Shown: in pieces, positions 8,018 to 14,909 of the stretch
Numbering within the stretch: the stretch's first letter is position 1
How the letters are laid out: each line of letters starts with the position of its first letter
Origin: Pseudomonadota bacterium
Lineage (GTDB): Bacteria; Cyanobacteriota; Vampirovibrionia; LMEP-6097
DNA: 14,909 nucleotides
Direction of reading: 5' to 3'
NCBI GenBank assembly: GCA_009924885.1
Contig: RFQS01000026.1
Coordinates: forward strand, 1-14,909
Program-made: the position numbers and the translations under genes
The notes under the pieces: generated by a model
Databases searched by the model: none
Told to the model about the DNA's origin: nothing
What the model saw: the letters and a program-made list of their open reading frames with translations, nothing else

Positions 8018-9567
8018 CTGCGGTCATTCGTCCTCCTCAGCCTTGAACTTGTACGTTTGCGAACAGTCTCTTCATGCTCCTCTAGGCGAATCAGAGGCTT
8101 AATGTCATCACTTTGAATATAAAACCTAGCTAGCCAATTACTAAGGCTTTTAGCCACTGCCTCATCTGCGTAGCTGCTTGGTATAAATTCTGCATTAGTT
8201 AAAAAAGCTGTCTTTAAAGGAGTCATCCCTAAGACTTTTAAATTTCGGGTTAATTTCTTTAATAAAACAGTAACTAAAAATGACAGAAGCTCCTTCATTA
8301 AGCAGCTTTTCAGAAAATTGCTTGATCCTTCAGCGTCATTATTTGGCTGAGAGTTTTTAATTAAATCCTCAGGGTAAAGAGTTTTCAAAAAGCTTAAACG
8401 CTGTGAGAGTGAGGTATTGTTAAATATAGGGATATATCTGATTTGAAAAACCCGCTCATTTTTAAAAAGCAAGTCTGGAGAATATAAGCCTAGCTTAATA
8501 ATATAAATAGCCGTCTGTATTAATAAAAGCGTAAAAGCTAATCTAGGAGAGACTAAATTTAGATCCTGATTTAAAGAACATTTAAGTAAATCCCTTAAAT
8601 CGACTGAGAAATCAAATAAACTCTCATAGCTAGTGGCTTTTGCATTAAAGCTAATCTCTAAATCATCGAACTGTTGCCAGTCTCTAATTTTTGCTTTTTT
8701 ATCCCCATCTGCCTTATTTTTATGGACTGGTTTATAAAGAGTATCTGCTTTTAAAGCTGCTGAATTATATAAATCCCGTAAAAAAATTTTAAAATTCGAA
8801 GCAGTATCGAAAGAAGGATTATCAGAGAGAAGGCTTAGCCAGAGACGGCTGTCAAACTCTAGATTATTTAAAGGCTGATTATAATCTCTTTGAGACCGCG
8901 GCACCACTCCATTCCCTGCGTTTATACTTAAATCCTCATGGTCACCCGTTTTTCTCAGCTTTAAACTTAAAGGTTCACTCACAGTACCTTCTTTTAGAAT
9001 ACTTTCAATAAGACTCGCTAAAGTCCTCTTCTCCGCCTGAGATTCAGAATCTAAAAAGCTCTCTGGAACCCCTCTTAATTTTAATAGGAGTGAAGGATCT
9101 TTATCTAACTCACTTCCGATCATATAGAATAGCTCAGACTGATGCACGCAGGGACTTGTAGGTGCGGGGCAGTTGCATTTAGATTTAATATCCTTCCAAG
9201 AAATTGGGAATAAATTTATGCCATTTTCTAGTAATTCAGTATTTAAGATAGTCGGTAACTTACCTAAGGCTAAATCCCCGTGTATTAAAGAGCTTGAGGC
9301 TAGAATTTCAGCAAGAACTTTTAAATCCTGTTCTGTAAATGGTTCTAAAGCAAGTTCCGCGATGTAACTAGAGTTACGATTCTCTGCTATCTTAGCTATA
9401 ATTTTTCCGTTTTGATATTTAAAATCAGTGATCTTAAATGGATTTGAATAATTCTCATCATCGTTAACCCTGTCTTCATTTAGGTTTTCGATAACAGTTA
9501 ACCACTCACGCCCCCACCAGGACTTAGAGCGAGTCTTGTTATTTTGGCGTTTTTCTAAATAAGCCAT
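7975..9567 (-). CDS. N-terminal SWIM zinc-finger part of the frame-broken SWIM/SNF2 paralogue (SNF2-1)
   Basis: The opening KSWWGREWLTVIEN is the tryptophan-rich start usual in SWIM proteins linked to SNF2 helicases. The SWIM finger is KCNCPAPTSPCVHQ, ligands C131, C133, C140 and H142 counted from the ATG at 9567, followed by the conserved ELDKDPSLLLKLRG. SWIM fingers bind DNA or proteins. I chose the ATG at 9567 because the homologous N-terminus begins just after it and TATAAT lies exactly 6 nt upstream. A GTG at 9594 with AGGAG 12 nt before it is the alternative. After ...PLIRLEEHEE, homologous to PLIRIEDKSE in the paralogue, the frame continues for ~26 very basic residues and stops at 7975, short of the SNF2 part. 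It follows the DUF4143 gene closely (66 bp from 9567). Confidence 0.8.
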   Translation of the reverse strand: MAYLEKRQNNKTRSKSWWGREWLTVIENLNEDRVNDDENYSNPFKITDFKYQNGKIIAKIAENRNSSYIAELALEPFTEQDLKVLAEILASSSLIHGDLALGKLPTILNTELLENGINLFPISWKDIKSKCNCPAPTSPCVHQSELFYMIGSELDKDPSLLLKLRGVPESFLDSESQAEKRTLASLIESILKEGTVSEPLSLKLRKTGDHEDLSINAGNGVVPRSQRDYNQPLNNLEFDSRLWLSLLSDNPSFDTASNFKIFLRDLYNSAALKADTLYKPVHKNKADGDKKAKIRDWQQFDDLEISFNAKATSYESLFDFSVDLRDLLKCSLNQDLNLVSPRLAFTLLLIQTAIYIIKLGLYSPDLLFKNERVFQIRYIPIFNNTSLSQRLSFLKTLYPEDLIKNSQPNNDAEGSSNFLKSCLMKELLSFLVTVLLKKLTRNLKVLGMTPLKTAFLTNAEFIPSSYADEAVAKSLSNWLARFYIQSDDIKPLIRLEEHEETVRKRTSSRLRRTNDRSVRVISSDAENRAM

Positions 9568-9573
9568 TAAGAA

Positions 9574-9579
9574 ATTATA
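9574..9579 (-). promoter_or_regulatory. TATAAT -10 box placed for a leaderless SNF2-1 transcript
   Basis: A perfect TATAAT is followed by exactly 6 nt and then the ATG at 9567, so transcription would begin at or next to the start codon. The -35 is weak: TTGATA with a 20-bp spacer. The same arrangement occurs before the other SWIM/SNF2 gene, which supports it. Confidence 0.4.
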
Positions 9580-9633
9580 CTGCACACAAACCACATGTAT
9601 ATCAAGCTCCTACTAAACTGCTTAACTGAATAA

Positions 9634-10785
9634 CTATTTTATAAAATCTAAGAAATTTTCTTTACTGATTAACTTGTAATCAGCTTTGTATGTCTCTATC
9701 CATGATTTAGGTACAGAAGCCTTGGTCTTAGAATATTTAAATTCATAACCATAAAGTAGCATTTCTTTCTCTTCGACATAATCTAATTCAGCACCAGTGT
9801 ATATTCGCCAGAAATAACTACTCGCATATGCTTTTTTATATGAGTTTAGCTTAAGCCTTTCTGTAATTAGAAAATTTTCAAATAGCTTACCTACATCATC
9901 CCTGTCTTTAATTGGCTTAAGATTATCGATTAAAATATTCCTGATACCCAGATCATAAAAATAAATCTTATCCATCTTGGTAACTTCCTTACGAAGATTT
10001 TTACTAAAACCAGAGAGACGAAATAAGACAAAAGCCTGCTCTAGAAGAGAAATATAATTATTAACAGTATCCTTAGACATAGAGAGCTGCTGCCCTAGCT
10101 CAGTGAGTGAGACTTCCGAACCTATTTGAAAAGCTAAAAGCTTTAATAAATCTTTTAATCTAGCAGTATGCCTTATATCAGTTAAATCGAAGATATCTTT
10201 ATATAAATAAGCTTCAGCAAGCTCAGTTAAATAATCTTTTCTTTCTAAGTCTGTCTCATACTGGAAAATCTCAGGATATGAACCGAATCTAAGCCTTTCC
10301 TCTAAAGTATCAACTAATTCAAAATCCGAATATTTTTTCCCTAACTCTAGAAATGAAATTGGAAACAGCTTATAAGTTATAGTTCTGCCTGTAAGCGGTT
10401 CTTTGACTTTATTTGCAAGCTCAAGCGCTGAAGAACCAGTAACTATAATTTTTAAATCTTTAAAATTATCTATCAAAATTTTCAAATTGATACCAATGTT
10501 CTCTACTCTCTGAGCTTCATCTATAAAAAGAAATTCATATCCCTTGACCAGAGAAGTAAGTTTTTTTAAATCTTGACTCGCTAAGACTTCTCTATATTTC
10601 ACTTCATCAGCATTGATTTTTAAAACTTTTAAAGATAGTTTAGCTAAAATCTCGCCTACTAGAGTGCTTTTACCCACCTGCCTTGCGCCATAAAGAATGA
10701 TAATCTTATTTTTCTTAGACTTAGATTTAGATTTAGAACTAAAATAATCTAAAATATCTTTTTTTATATATCGAGGTATTTTCAT
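9634..10785 (-). CDS. AAA ATPase with C-terminal DUF4143 domain
   Basis: The N-terminal ATPase shows Walker A GARQVGKS (33-40 from the ATG at 10785), Walker B FLFIDEAQ (85-92) and sensor VTGSSA (115-120). A winged-helix-like segment follows (about 220-250, LTELGQQLSMSKDTVNNYISLL). The DUF4143 part contains YFYDLGIRN, FENFLITERL and AELDY...YEFKYSK, which fits the PD-(D/E)xK-like D...ExK core of the family. These ATPases are very common in AT-rich and mobile-rich genomes, and their function is unknown. I prefer the ATG at 10785 (MKIPRYI, the usual beginning, with ATAGG 6 nt upstream); the frame extends to an ATG at 10833. It sits between the two SNF2 paralogues with its own palindromic control region, like an independent cassette. 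Whether it belongs to the same system is uncertain. Confidence 0.88.
   Translation of the reverse strand: MKIPRYIKKDILDYFSSKSKSKSKKNKIIILYGARQVGKSTLVGEILAKLSLKVLKINADEVKYREVLASQDLKKLTSLVKGYEFLFIDEAQRVENIGINLKILIDNFKDLKIIVTGSSALELANKVKEPLTGRTITYKLFPISFLELGKKYSDFELVDTLEERLRFGSYPEIFQYETDLERKDYLTELAEAYLYKDIFDLTDIRHTARLKDLLKLLAFQIGSEVSLTELGQQLSMSKDTVNNYISLLEQAFVLFRLSGFSKNLRKEVTKMDKIYFYDLGIRNILIDNLKPIKDRDDVGKLFENFLITERLKLNSYKKAYASSYFWRIYTGAELDYVEEKEMLLYGYEFKYSKTKASVPKSWIETYKADYKLISKENFLDFIK
10714..10737. repeat. four copies of hexamer YTTAGA inside the DUF4143 gene
   Basis: CTTAGA twice then TTTAGA twice in tandem encode an alternating Ser-Lys run just before Walker A. Changes in copy number would keep the frame and alter only the length of this basic linker. 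Confidence 0.5.
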
Positions 10786-10834
10786 TAAAAGCCTATCCCT
10801 GAATCTTAAAGCTAACATAAAGAAATATACCATG

Positions 10835-10888
10835 TATTAGCGGAATTAACGCTAATTAGGGTAATATATTAGCGGAATTAACGCAAAT
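10835..10888. promoter_or_regulatory. tandem palindromic operator upstream of the DUF4143 ATPase
   Basis: The 18-bp sequence TATTAGCGGAATTAACGC occurs at 10835-10852 and again at 10867-10884, exactly 32 bp apart, about three turns of the helix. Each copy is the core of a palindrome with 7-bp arms and a 7-bp spacer: ATTAGCG...CGCTAAT, perfect at 10836-10856 and with one mismatch (CGCAAAT) at 10868-10888. The pair fills most of the short gap between the SNF2-2 stop and the ATPase start. This is the form expected of a site for a dimeric regulator binding twice on one face of the DNA. The regulator is unknown; the ATPase itself has a winged-helix-like region and could be a candidate. Confidence 0.6.
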
Positions 10889-10892
10889 TCCA

Positions 10893-13800
10893 CTAAATAG
10901 CAAAAAGCTTCTTCAAATCCTTATCAGACATCTCACTGATCCAGTTTTCACCAGTAGAAACTGTTAAATTAACCAACTCCTGCTTATTTTTAATAATGTC
11001 ATTTATCTTTTCTTCAAAAGTTCCAAGACTAACAAAGCGATGTACAAAAACATTTTTTGTTTGCCCTATTCTAAAAGCCCTATCAGTAGCTTGATTCTCA
11101 ACGGCTGGATTCCACCATAGATCATAGTGAATAACGTGATTCGCGGCAGTTAAATTAAGTCCAGTACCACCAGCTTTCAGTGAAATAATGATAATTTTAT
11201 TCTCTGGCTTATTCTGAAAGTCTTCTACCATCTGGTCTCTTTTCTTTCTACTAATCCCACCATGAAAGAAAAGGGCTTGCTGCAAGAGTTCTTTAGATAT
11301 CATCTCCTGCAATATATCGCCCATTTCAGTATACTGCGTAAATATAATGATCTTTTCTTTATTAATAAGAATTTCACGCAATAGAGAAATTAATTTAGTC
11401 GCTTTACCTGAGAGCTCTGGATCATAATCTTTCTGCTTAGTATAATTACTAGGATGGTTACAGAGCTGCTTTAAGTTAGTAATTAATTTAAATATCAGCC
11501 CTTTTCGTTCTATACCCTCACTGGACTCTATTGCAGCCATATTCGCCTCTACTATATTTTGATAAATAGCAGTCTGTTCCTTAGATAAATAATTAAACTC
11601 ATCTATAACTACCTTCTCTGGCAGATCTTTAATAATAGTTTTATCAGTTTTCAATCTTCGCAAAAGAAAAGGTGAGCTTACATTTTTCAACTTCTCTGCG
11701 ACCTCGACTTCTCTATATCTTTCAATCGGAATAGCAAAATTATCATTAAACTCTCTAAGAGACTTCATATAACCAGGATTAATAAAATCAAAAATACTCC
11801 ACAGCTCTGAAAGCCTGTTCTCCACTGGAGTTCCGCTCATAGCAATAAAATTTTTAGCTTTTAAAGATTTAATCGCTTTCGTCTGCTGGGTTTCAGTGTT
11901 TTTAATATTTTGAGCTTCATCTATAATAAATAAATTCCAGTCATGCTTATTAAATTTTTTAAGATCACGACGCAGAATACCATAAGAACTAATTACTATA
12001 TCAGTACCTTTGGTCTTCAAACTACGTTCAGCACCATGATAGACAGAGACTCTTAGACTTGGAGCAAATTTAGCACACTCTTTAACCCAGTTCCCAATCA
12101 GGGTAGTAGGGCAAACCACTAACGATGGTGTATCAGAAGATTTAGCACTATGAACTTTTAAAAGCAGGGTGATCACCTGTAAAGTTTTACCTAAACCCAT
12201 ATCATCTGCAATGCAAGAACCAAGATTTTTTTTAAAATTAGAGTAAAGCCATTTGAAGCCCCGCTCCTGATAAGGTCTTAGCTGAGCATTTAAATTAGAA
12301 GGTATGCTTACTTTTTCTGTTTTAGTAAGCATTTTTATAAAAGACTCTAAATCTTTACTGGCATTGATTTCTATACCATTAATCTCTCTTGCTAGTCCGT
12401 AATGTAATACATCTATCGCCCTAGTAATTTCAGGAAGCGGCTTCTTAGCCTGATTCAGTAGAGAATCTATTTCACTTGGGTCAAGCATTACATACTCATC
12501 GTTAAATTTAACAAGATTTGTTGTGGATTTAACTAATTTTCTAAATTCGGCTAGACTGATTTTCGTGTCACCGAGAGAGATTTCGTAAGAAAATTTTAAT
12601 AGATTTTCCATACTAAGGTTAGAGAGAGTATTAGAACTCTTGCCTTTTGCTGATACTGAAAGGCGCGGTTTAAGAATTTTCTGTAAAGCCTTAGGTAGTA
12701 TAAATTGGATACCAAGAAGTTCAAGAACAAACCTTGAATTAGAAAGTAACTCAGCTACTCTATTTAAATCTATACGAGGCAAAGCCTCTCCCTTAGAATT
12801 AATGATTTGATTTAACTCTGGAATATATTCGGCAGCGATAGCTAACTGCCTGTTTATGCTATTTATTATTTCTTCCTTAGTCTCAGAATAGTATTGTGGC
12901 TTTGGATTGAAATGCAGATCACGTAAACTCAGCATAGAGACTAAAGGTTGTGCTCGATTAAAGACTTCTACATCTAAATAGAGTTCGTTTTCTGATTTAT
13001 CTTCGATACGAATCAGTGGACTAATATTAGCTTTCTGGATAGATAACTTCGACAGCCAATTCAGGAGTGCTTTACCAGTGTTTTTCTCAGAAAAACTACT
13101 CGGCACATATTGATAATCAAAAATAAAGGCGGAAGCTATCTTACTAGAATAAATAGAGCGTACATTAATCAAGGAATTATGCAGTAAGTTTGTAATAAAG
13201 AAACTTAAAAGCTCTTCGAGAACATCCTTATTAAACGGTTTACCCTCAAGCTTAATTAAGTCATCTGGAAATATTTCTCGTAAAACCTTCAGGCGAGCTT
13301 TTAAATTATCGTCGATTAATAAGGGTACATATCTGACGGTAAAAGAATCCTCAGCACCAAAGACTAAGTCTGGTATAAATAAGCCAGCTTTAATAAGCTC
13401 CACGGCAGTTTGAACCAATAAAAGTAAAAATGCTTTCCTAGGAGCTAATTCATTTAAATCAGTATTTAAAGAGAAATCTAGAAACTCTTTATAGGACTGC
13501 TGATCATAATTCAAAACAGAAAAAACATCTTCAAATTCGTCCTCCATGCGTGACACAATAAAAAAATACAGGTATGAATTCGCTTGGGTATTTAAAGTAA
13601 TCTTATAATCAGCTTTCACTGCCTCTTTCTCTATATCGAAATTCTCAGAGAAAAGATTATTAATATTAATAGCTGCTTGTGCATAAAAGCTTTCAAGAAA
13701 ATTTTTAAAATCAAAACTCTGCTCAAAAGAAGGATTCGCTGTTAATAAAGATAGTAATTTACTAATTTTAAACTCTAAGCTAGGAAAACTCTGATTATAG

Positions 13801-14339
13801 TTTTTTTCAGCATTAGGCTCTAAATCAGGTGCAGAGAGGACTTTAGAGACTAGACTCTTTAAAGTTTTCCCATCATCGATTTTAATATCCTTTCTCTTAA
13901 AAAAACTTTCTGGTAGTCCACGCAGCCTTAAAAGCATGAGTGGATCTTTATCTAATTCATTTGCCATCATATAAAATACAGCCGCCTGATGTTTACAGGG
14001 ATCACCATAATCAGGGCAGTTGCACTTAGCCCGAATTTCAAGCCAAGTGCTGGGTAAAAGGCGAATACCACGCGATTCTGTCAATCTCTGCAAGTCTGGA
14101 GAAAGCTTACCTAGAGATAGATCTACAGCGATAAGCGGGTTTTCCTCTAATATCGTTTCAATCAGATCAACCGCAGAATCTTTTAATTTATTTAACTCTA
14201 TTTCGACACTATAAAACGGTCTATAATTACCAGCTACCTTTGCAAGAATTTTTTCTTTTTCGTATTTAATGCTTAAAACCTTACCAGTATTAGCATAGGT
14301 CTTACCGCGCTTAAGACGTTCGCCACCTAGGCGTTCCAT
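10893..14339 (-). CDS. SWIM zinc-finger / SNF2 family DNA-dependent ATPase (SNF2-2)
   Basis: The finger is AKCNCPDYGDPCKHQ with ligands C106, C108, C115 and H117, followed by ELDKDPLMLLRLRG. A middle region of unclear fold leads to an SNF2-associated segment (about 490-690, DUF3670-like). The motor has motif I GLGKT (715-719), DEAQ (807-810), SGTPVENRLSELW, GGTGLNL and QATDRAFRIGQ (1083-1093). SNF2 motors translocate on duplex DNA and can remodel or displace bound proteins. In other bacteria the SWIM and SNF2 parts can be separate neighbouring genes; here they are fused. The ATG at 14339 is internal: the same frame upstream reads KWGAAWIES, the normal N-terminus, back to a TGA at 14391-14393 with no start codon. 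The ATG at 14400 gives MSLITPPKRSKK and joins this frame if one A is removed from the A6 run at 14365-14370. It is clearly paralogous to the broken gene at 5777-9567. Confidence 0.92.
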   Translation of the reverse strand: MERLGGERLKRGKTYANTGKVLSIKYEKEKILAKVAGNYRPFYSVEIELNKLKDSAVDLIETILEENPLIAVDLSLGKLSPDLQRLTESRGIRLLPSTWLEIRAKCNCPDYGDPCKHQAAVFYMMANELDKDPLMLLRLRGLPESFFKRKDIKIDDGKTLKSLVSKVLSAPDLEPNAEKNYNQSFPSLEFKISKLLSLLTANPSFEQSFDFKNFLESFYAQAAININNLFSENFDIEKEAVKADYKITLNTQANSYLYFFIVSRMEDEFEDVFSVLNYDQQSYKEFLDFSLNTDLNELAPRKAFLLLLVQTAVELIKAGLFIPDLVFGAEDSFTVRYVPLLIDDNLKARLKVLREIFPDDLIKLEGKPFNKDVLEELLSFFITNLLHNSLINVRSIYSSKIASAFIFDYQYVPSSFSEKNTGKALLNWLSKLSIQKANISPLIRIEDKSENELYLDVEVFNRAQPLVSMLSLRDLHFNPKPQYYSETKEEIINSINRQLAIAAEYIPELNQIINSKGEALPRIDLNRVAELLSNSRFVLELLGIQFILPKALQKILKPRLSVSAKGKSSNTLSNLSMENLLKFSYEISLGDTKISLAEFRKLVKSTTNLVKFNDEYVMLDPSEIDSLLNQAKKPLPEITRAIDVLHYGLAREINGIEINASKDLESFIKMLTKTEKVSIPSNLNAQLRPYQERGFKWLYSNFKKNLGSCIADDMGLGKTLQVITLLLKVHSAKSSDTPSLVVCPTTLIGNWVKECAKFAPSLRVSVYHGAERSLKTKGTDIVISSYGILRRDLKKFNKHDWNLFIIDEAQNIKNTETQQTKAIKSLKAKNFIAMSGTPVENRLSELWSIFDFINPGYMKSLREFNDNFAIPIERYREVEVAEKLKNVSSPFLLRRLKTDKTIIKDLPEKVVIDEFNYLSKEQTAIYQNIVEANMAAIESSEGIERKGLIFKLITNLKQLCNHPSNYTKQKDYDPELSGKATKLISLLREILINKEKIIIFTQYTEMGDILQEMISKELLQQALFFHGGISRKKRDQMVEDFQNKPENKIIIISLKAGGTGLNLTAANHVIHYDLWWNPAVENQATDRAFRIGQTKNVFVHRFVSLGTFEEKINDIIKNKQELVNLTVSTGENWISEMSDKDLKKLFAI

Positions 14340-14406
14340 CGACTCTATCCATGCTGCTCCCCACTTTTTTAGATCTTTTAGGAGGAGTAATCAAAGACAT
14401 GTGCCT

Positions 14407-14412
14407 ATTATA
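14407..14412 (-). promoter_or_regulatory. TATAAT -10 box placed for a leaderless SNF2-2 transcript
   Basis: TATAAT is followed by 6 nt (AGGCAC) and the ATG at 14400, the same geometry as at the SNF2-1 gene. Only a weak -35 (TTCTTA, 17 bp upstream) is present. It supports 14400 rather than 14339 as the biological start. Confidence 0.4.
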
Positions 14413-14466
14413 AACAATTTTCTAGAATCTAAGAAATTAGAATTCTATTAGCTAAATATAGAGACC

Positions 14467-14909
14467 TTAAGCAGAAAAATTCTCAAGCTTATCTTTTAAT
14501 TTAGCGGCATCAGGTAAAATCCTGTTTAGAAGCAGAAAAAATTCTTTACTATGATTATGATGCACTAGGTGACAGAGTTCATGAAAAATCACGTATTCGA
14601 TACATTCAGGCGGAGCTTTAATTAATTCTAGATTTAAAGTTAAATTAGCCTTTAAAGAAAGTGATCCCCAGCGAGTTTTCATCTTACGCACAAAAAGCTT
14701 AGGAAACTCCATTGACTTTAACGAAACATAGCCCGCATCAGTAGAAGTCAATCTAGAATTAAAATCCATAACAAAATTCGTATAATGACGGTGGAATTTT
14801 TTAAAGGAATCTAATAAAATTCTAGAAAAATATTTTTCTGCTTGACCGCGATACCAAGACTCTAAAGTCTGAGAAATGACTTCTTGAGATAAATCATCCG
14901 AGTAAACAT
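14467..14909 (-). CDS. YgjP/DUF45-type zinc metallopeptidase, 5' end cut by window edge
   Basis: The reading frame is open from the window edge; the ATG at 14769 is internal because typical upstream sequence (SWYRGQAEKYFSRILL) precedes it in frame. Visible are 146 residues: the helical segment, then RKMKTRWGSLSLKANLTLNLELI, where RWGS is the usual DUF45 motif (commonly RWGSCS), then HELCHLVHHNHSKEFF, which is HExxH plus a third histidine for zinc. Family members are cytoplasmic metal-dependent peptidases of unclear substrate, and they often sit beside type I restriction (hsdR) genes. It precedes SNF2-2 by 66 bp (to 14400) on the same strand and could share its transcript, although SNF2-2 seems to have its own promoter. 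I see no terminator between them. Confidence 0.9.
   Translation of the reverse strand, partial: VYSDDLSQEVISQTLESWYRGQAEKYFSRILLDSFKKFHRHYTNFVMDFNSRLTSTDAGYVSLKSMEFPKLFVRKMKTRWGSLSLKANLTLNLELIKAPPECIEYVIFHELCHLVHHNHSKEFFLLLNRILPDAAKLKDKLENFSA

Larger units (their letters stand above)
5777..9567 (-). pseudogene. whole SWIM/SNF2 gene 1, interrupted by one frame change
   Basis: Joined across 7975-7999, the two fragments reproduce the full domain order of the neighbouring intact paralogue: WWG N-terminus, SWIM finger, linker, SNF2-associated region, SNF2 ATPase and helicase C domain. Upstream and downstream frames overlap openly for only 25 bp, so a single 1-base loss, or equivalent, near there explains the break. 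The gene may be dead, may make two interacting pieces, or may be an assembly error. Confidence 0.65.

Noticed and set aside
9173..9367. 64-residue + strand open frame over the SNF2-1 SWIM region
   Set aside because: It is antisense to SWIM coding sequence. A near-identical shadow at 14020-14214 over SNF2-2 arises only because the two genes are paralogous.
4844..14339. BREX, DISARM or Dnd/Ssp as a named known system
   Set aside because: None of their diagnostic genes (PglX or other methyltransferase, PglZ, DndA-E, SspB-C) is in the window, so a name would be unsupported.
14438..14455. Short palindromes TAGAATTCTA and TTAGCTAA between YgjP and SNF2-2
   Set aside because: They are short AT-rich palindromes expected by chance here; no terminator shape and no second copy.

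Overview
The window is bacterial, AT-rich DNA holding an intact recA on the + strand. Everything beyond recA lies on the - strand, convergent with it. RecA segments such as NRVRVKVVKNKVAPPFK and the GAWYSY...AQGRENS stretch resemble cyanobacterial and melainabacterial RecA more than proteobacterial RecA. That assignment comes from remembered motifs only and is weak. No rRNA, tRNA, CRISPR array, integrase or transposase was seen.

Layout: 1-268 is non-coding recA leader with a plausible promoter and a strong Shine-Dalgarno. 269-1378 is recA. In transcription order on the - strand (high to low coordinates) come: a YgjP/DUF45 zinc metallopeptidase cut by the window edge (14467-14909); a SWIM zinc-finger/SNF2 ATPase (10893-14339, probably really starting at 14400); an AAA/DUF4143 ATPase with a repeated palindrome at its promoter (9634-10785); a second, frame-broken SWIM/SNF2 paralogue (9567-5777); a DUF4007 protein (4844-5761); and a ~1080-residue P-loop ATPase (1583-4822). 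The last runs at its C-terminus into an M23 (LytM-type) peptidase domain, completed in another frame at 1393-1620. SNF2-1, DUF4007 and the big ATPase are separated by only 15 and 21 bp and look like one operon.

How they may work together (inference): DUF4007 beside a large P-loop ATPase is a pairing I associate with defence islands, including DNA-phosphorothioation ones. SNF2 helicases occur in several anti-phage systems, and YgjP-type peptidases often sit beside restriction genes. No DNA methyltransferase, sulfur-modification gene or nuclease of a known restriction system is visible. The cluster could therefore be an undescribed defence locus with DNA-translocating ATPases, a winged-helix-like DUF4007 sensor and, unusually, a cell-wall peptidase domain as the possible output.

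Three of the long - strand genes carry an apparent single-base frame break. Two of these are in short A-runs and would be repaired by removing one A. The third sits in a locally GC-richer, imperfectly palindromic insert in the linker of SNF2-1. These may be decay, homopolymer sequencing error or slippage; the sequence alone cannot decide. Both SNF2 genes also have TATAAT exactly 6 nt before their best ATG, which suggests leaderless transcripts.
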